Shown here in pieces: positions 6,312-8,267 of a stretch of 8,267 bases of DNA. The notes beneath the pieces were generated by a model, which worked only from the letters and a program-made list of their open reading frames with translations, searched no databases and had not been told where the DNA came from. The translations under genes and the position numbers were made by a program. Numbering within the stretch: the stretch's first letter is position 1; every line of letters begins with the position of its first letter. Origin of the DNA: an uncultured Ruminococcus sp. (GTDB lineage: Bacteria > Bacillota > Clostridia > Oscillospirales > Ruminococcaceae); assembly GCA_937901485.1 (NCBI GenBank), contig CALGTT010000310.1:1-8267 (forward strand), written 5' to 3'.

Positions 6312-6332
6312 CTGCCGGAACGCATCCGGCAG
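6312..6332 (-). terminator. 8-bp GC-rich hairpin downstream of pgi, lacking a T-tract
   Basis: CTGCCGGA (6312-6319) and TCCGGCAG (6325-6332) form a perfect 8-bp stem with a 5-nt loop, 36 nt after the pgi stop. Neither side has a T-run, so it is not a classical intrinsic terminator. It may protect the 3' end of pgi mRNA, or sit in the leader of the P-loop gene if the two are co-transcribed. Confidence 0.4.
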
Positions 6333-6368
6333 AGGATAGCATAATAATTAGGATAAGTTCTGCGAATA

Positions 6369-7706
6369 TTAGCCGTTGAGCTTTGCTTCCAGAGCAGCCT
6401 TCGCGCCCTCATAGCCGGGCTTGCCGAGCAGTGCGAACATGTTTGCCTTGTAGCTCTCTACACCGGGCTGGTTGAAGGGATTTACGCCCAGAACATAGCC
6501 GGAAACTGCACATGCCTTCTCGAAGAAGTAGATCAGCCAGCCGAGGCTCTCCTCGGTGGTGTCATCCATCTCAATGATGATGTTCGGAACGCCGCCCTCT
6601 GTGTGTGCGAGCACTGTGCCCTCCAGAGCCTTGCGGTTGACAACGGACATGTTCTGACCTGTCAGGAAGTTCAGACCGTCCAGATTCTCTGCATCGTCCT
6701 CCAGATAGAAGTCCTGCTTGGGAGTCTTGATGTCCACAACAGTCTCAAACATCAGGCGTGTGCCCTCCTGAATGTACTGTCCCATGGAGTGCAGGTCGGT
6801 GGAGAATACAACGGATGCCGGGAAGATACCCTTGTTGTCCTTGCCCTCGCTCTCGCCGAACAGCTGCTTGTACCACTCGGACATCATAGTGAAGCTCGGA
6901 TCGTAGGAAACGAGCAGCTCTGTGGACTTGCCCTTTCTGTAGAGGATGTTTCTCAGTGCAGCATACTGGTAGCAGTCATTCTCCTCGAAATCAGCCTCAT
7001 ATGCCTTCTGTGCCTTTGCAGCACCCTCCATCAGCTTGTCGATATCACAGCCCGCTGCTGCGATCGGGAGCAGACCTACAGCGGTCAGAACGGAGAAGCG
7101 TCCGCCGACATCATCCGGAACTACAAAAGTCTCGTAGCCCTCGGTATCGGACAGCTCCTTGAGTGTGCCCTTTGCCTTGTCGGTGGTTGCGAAGATGCGC
7201 TCCTTTGCGCCTTCCTTACCGTACTTATCCTCAAGCAGCTTCTTGAATACGCGGAAAGCCAGAGCCGGCTCCGTGGTCGTACCGGACTTGGAAATGACAT
7301 TCACGGAAATATCCTTGCCCTCGCAGATGGACAGCACCTCGTTGAGGTAGGTCGGGTTGATATTGTTGCCGACATAGTAGATGTCGGGAGTATCCTTCTT
7401 CATGCTGTTGTAGAACGGGGATTTGAGCAGCTCGATCGCAGCTCTTGCGCCCAGATAAGAACCGCCGATGCCGATCACGATCAGGATATCGGAATGCCCC
7501 TGGATCTTCTTTGCAGCTGCCTTAATGCGTGCAAATTCCTCCTTATCATAATTGGTGGGCAGATCCAGCCAGCCCAGAAAATCACTGCCCAGACCGGTCT
7601 TGTCGTGCAGTGTCTTTGCAGCAGTCATTACCTGCTCCCTGATGCCTGCCAGTTCATGCTCACCAACGAAATCCTTCAGATACTTTTGATTCAGTTTCAA
7701 TGCCAT
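6369..7706 (-). CDS. pgi: Glucose-6-phosphate isomerase
   Basis: This cytoplasmic enzyme interconverts glucose-6-phosphate and fructose-6-phosphate in glycolysis and gluconeogenesis. The 445-residue protein matches the short Firmicute form of about 450. Signatures seen are IGIGGSYLGARA (78-89), the phosphate-binding SKSGTTTEP (139-147), GGRFSVLTAVGLLP (201-214), the EWYKQLFGESEG segment with the expected catalytic glutamate (277-288), H306 in STDLHSMGQ, and the C-terminal GVNPFNQPGVESYK with the active-site lysine K420. The open frame extends 91 codons further upstream with unrelated low-quality sequence. The start at 7706 is chosen because GGAGG lies 8 nt before it and MALKLN is the normal N-terminus. 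It has its own promoter and diverges from the carboxypeptidase-like gene. Confidence 0.98.
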   Translation of the reverse strand: MALKLNQKYLKDFVGEHELAGIREQVMTAAKTLHDKTGLGSDFLGWLDLPTNYDKEEFARIKAAAKKIQGHSDILIVIGIGGSYLGARAAIELLKSPFYNSMKKDTPDIYYVGNNINPTYLNEVLSICEGKDISVNVISKSGTTTEPALAFRVFKKLLEDKYGKEGAKERIFATTDKAKGTLKELSDTEGYETFVVPDDVGGRFSVLTAVGLLPIAAAGCDIDKLMEGAAKAQKAYEADFEENDCYQYAALRNILYRKGKSTELLVSYDPSFTMMSEWYKQLFGESEGKDNKGIFPASVVFSTDLHSMGQYIQEGTRLMFETVVDIKTPKQDFYLEDDAENLDGLNFLTGQNMSVVNRKALEGTVLAHTEGGVPNIIIEMDDTTEESLGWLIYFFEKACAVSGYVLGVNPFNQPGVESYKANMFALLGKPGYEGAKAALEAKLNG

Positions 7707-7742
7707 AGCAAACGCCTCCACCAAAGATAGTTTATTTATTAT

Positions 7743-7771
7743 ATCATACAATAAAATCGCAGAATTTGCAA
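7743..7771 (-). promoter_or_regulatory. Promoter of pgi
   Basis: On the minus strand TTGCAA (7771-7766) and TATGAT (7748-7743) are separated by exactly 17 bp in an AT-rich region. This predicts a start near 7736 and a leader of about 30 nt. A perfect TATAAT overlaps slightly downstream but has no matching -35 box at the right distance. Confidence 0.7.
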
Positions 7772-7824
7772 GTGTCTGATGGTGCATCTTTGTAATCTTG
7801 TGAAAATAGAACAATTTCTCTCTT

Positions 7825-7853
7825 TTTACATTGTTGAATATGCCGAATATTTT
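7825..7853 (+). promoter_or_regulatory. Candidate promoter of the carboxypeptidase-like gene
   Basis: TTTACA (7825-7830) and TATTTT (7848-7853) with a 17-bp spacer give five and four of six matches to the sigma-A consensus. The transcript would start near 7860 and carry the hairpin at 7871-7890. The -10 box is weak, so another sigma factor or an activator is possible. Confidence 0.45.
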
Positions 7854-7870
7854 TGTTCGTTCTTCTGTTC

Positions 7871-7890
7871 TGCCGTCCGTGCGGGCGGCA
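7871..7890 (+). promoter_or_regulatory. Leader hairpin before the carboxypeptidase-like gene
   Basis: TGCCGTCC and GGGCGGCA form an 8-bp stem with one G-U pair and a 4-nt loop. It ends 11 nt before the AGGAGGTG ribosome binding site. It has no T-tract, so a role in mRNA stability or translation is likelier than termination. Confidence 0.5.
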
Positions 7891-7913
7891 TATGGTATTG
7901 CAGGAGGTGGGAT

Positions 7914-8267
7914 ATGAAACGATTTGCAATACTGCTCGGTCTTCTGCTGCTTCCTCTGATGCACATGATTCCCGCACACGCGCAGGAGGGGGCAGCTGCC
8001 GCGCTGCTGATCGAAGCGCGGACGGGGATGGTGCTTTCCGAGGACAACGCGGACGAGGTGCTCCCCGTGGGCACGCTTGCCAAGCTCATGACGGCATACC
8101 TTGCGGCGCAGGCGATGGAACGCGGCGAGCTTTCCGCGGAAACCGTCATCACCGCAGGGGATGCCGTGACGGGCATCAAGGGGGCGGTCATCTGGCTGGA
8201 AGCCGGCGACAGCATCACGGCGGATGAGCTGCTCATGGGACTGCTGGCAGGCAATGCGAATGATGCG
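7914..8267 (+). CDS. D-alanyl-D-alanine carboxypeptidase-like protein (peptidase S11 family), 3' end cut by window
   Basis: Only the first 118 residues are present. They begin with a signal peptide (MKRF, a hydrophobic core rich in Leu, then AHA with predicted cleavage after residue 23), so the protein is exported. The next part aligns well with family S11 penicillin-binding proteins such as DacA and DacF, which trim the terminal D-Ala of peptidoglycan stem peptides. AGGAGGTG stands just upstream of the ATG, which supports this start. However, the expected SxxK active-site motif reads T54-L-A-K57 (in PVGTLAKLMTAY). The expected SxN motif reads N114-A-N116 (in LLMGLLAGNANDA). Both catalytic-site serines are therefore replaced, so the protein may be a divergent or non-catalytic paralogue. 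The third motif (KTG) would lie outside the window. Not a strict dacA/dacF call. Confidence 0.85.
   Translation, partial: MKRFAILLGLLLLPLMHMIPAHAQEGAAAALLIEARTGMVLSEDNADEVLPVGTLAKLMTAYLAAQAMERGELSAETVITAGDAVTGIKGAVIWLEAGDSITADELLMGLLAGNANDA

Noticed and set aside
6603..7730. A 375-codon open frame on the plus strand opposite pgi
   Set aside because: Pure shadow of pgi: no motif, no credible ribosome binding site, and the pgi frame has full family signatures.
7707..7979. N-terminal extension of pgi by 91 codons
   Set aside because: The extension crosses the predicted pgi promoter and the divergent gene's start region, has no family similarity, and the start at 7706 has a good ribosome binding site.

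Overview
The window looks like a stretch of chromosomal housekeeping genes from a Gram-positive anaerobe of the Clostridia, most likely the Ruminococcus/Oscillospiraceae group. This is an inference from three things: the gene order DUF512 radical-SAM protein - der - plsY - gpsA, the four-cysteine (zinc-binding type) L32 paired with a YceD protein, and strong AGGAGG-type ribosome binding sites throughout. No rRNA, tRNA, CRISPR array, insertion sequence with a transposase, or prophage gene was seen.

Layout. Seven complete genes lie on the minus strand, so they are transcribed from right to left. From the right they are pgi (7706-6369), a small P-loop protein of unknown function (6257-5853), yceD (5703-5248), rpmF (5215-5030), a DUF512/radical-SAM protein (4825-3524), der (3304-1976), plsY (1963-1286) and gpsA (1141-110); counting all of these gives eight complete minus-strand genes. 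At the right edge a plus-strand gene for an exported D-Ala-D-Ala carboxypeptidase-like protein (7914 onward) diverges from pgi and is cut by the window end.

Transcription units. A near-perfect sigma-A promoter (TTGACA, 17 bp, TATAAT) drives yceD-rpmF, which ends at a clear intrinsic terminator at 4980-5012. A second good promoter precedes pgi. The P-loop gene ends at a hairpin followed by a T-rich stretch, directly next to the yceD promoter. The DUF512, der, plsY and gpsA genes form a second group. Only der-plsY are tightly spaced (12 nt); the other joints carry hairpins or repeats.

How the genes relate. PlsY and GpsA are adjacent steps of phosphatidic acid synthesis: GpsA makes glycerol-3-phosphate and PlsY acylates it. 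Der is a ribosome-assembly GTPase, and RpmF is a ribosomal protein with YceD as its usual partner. Pgi belongs to glycolysis. The carboxypeptidase-like protein belongs to peptidoglycan metabolism.

The most unusual things are not the genes themselves. Two intergenic regions (3345-3476 and 4844-4975) hold related, highly structured GGGGGACGC/CCCCCA repeats that look like one dispersed family. The carboxypeptidase-like protein has Thr where the catalytic Ser of SxxK should be, and Asn where the Ser of SxN should be. I found no convincing new multi-gene system.
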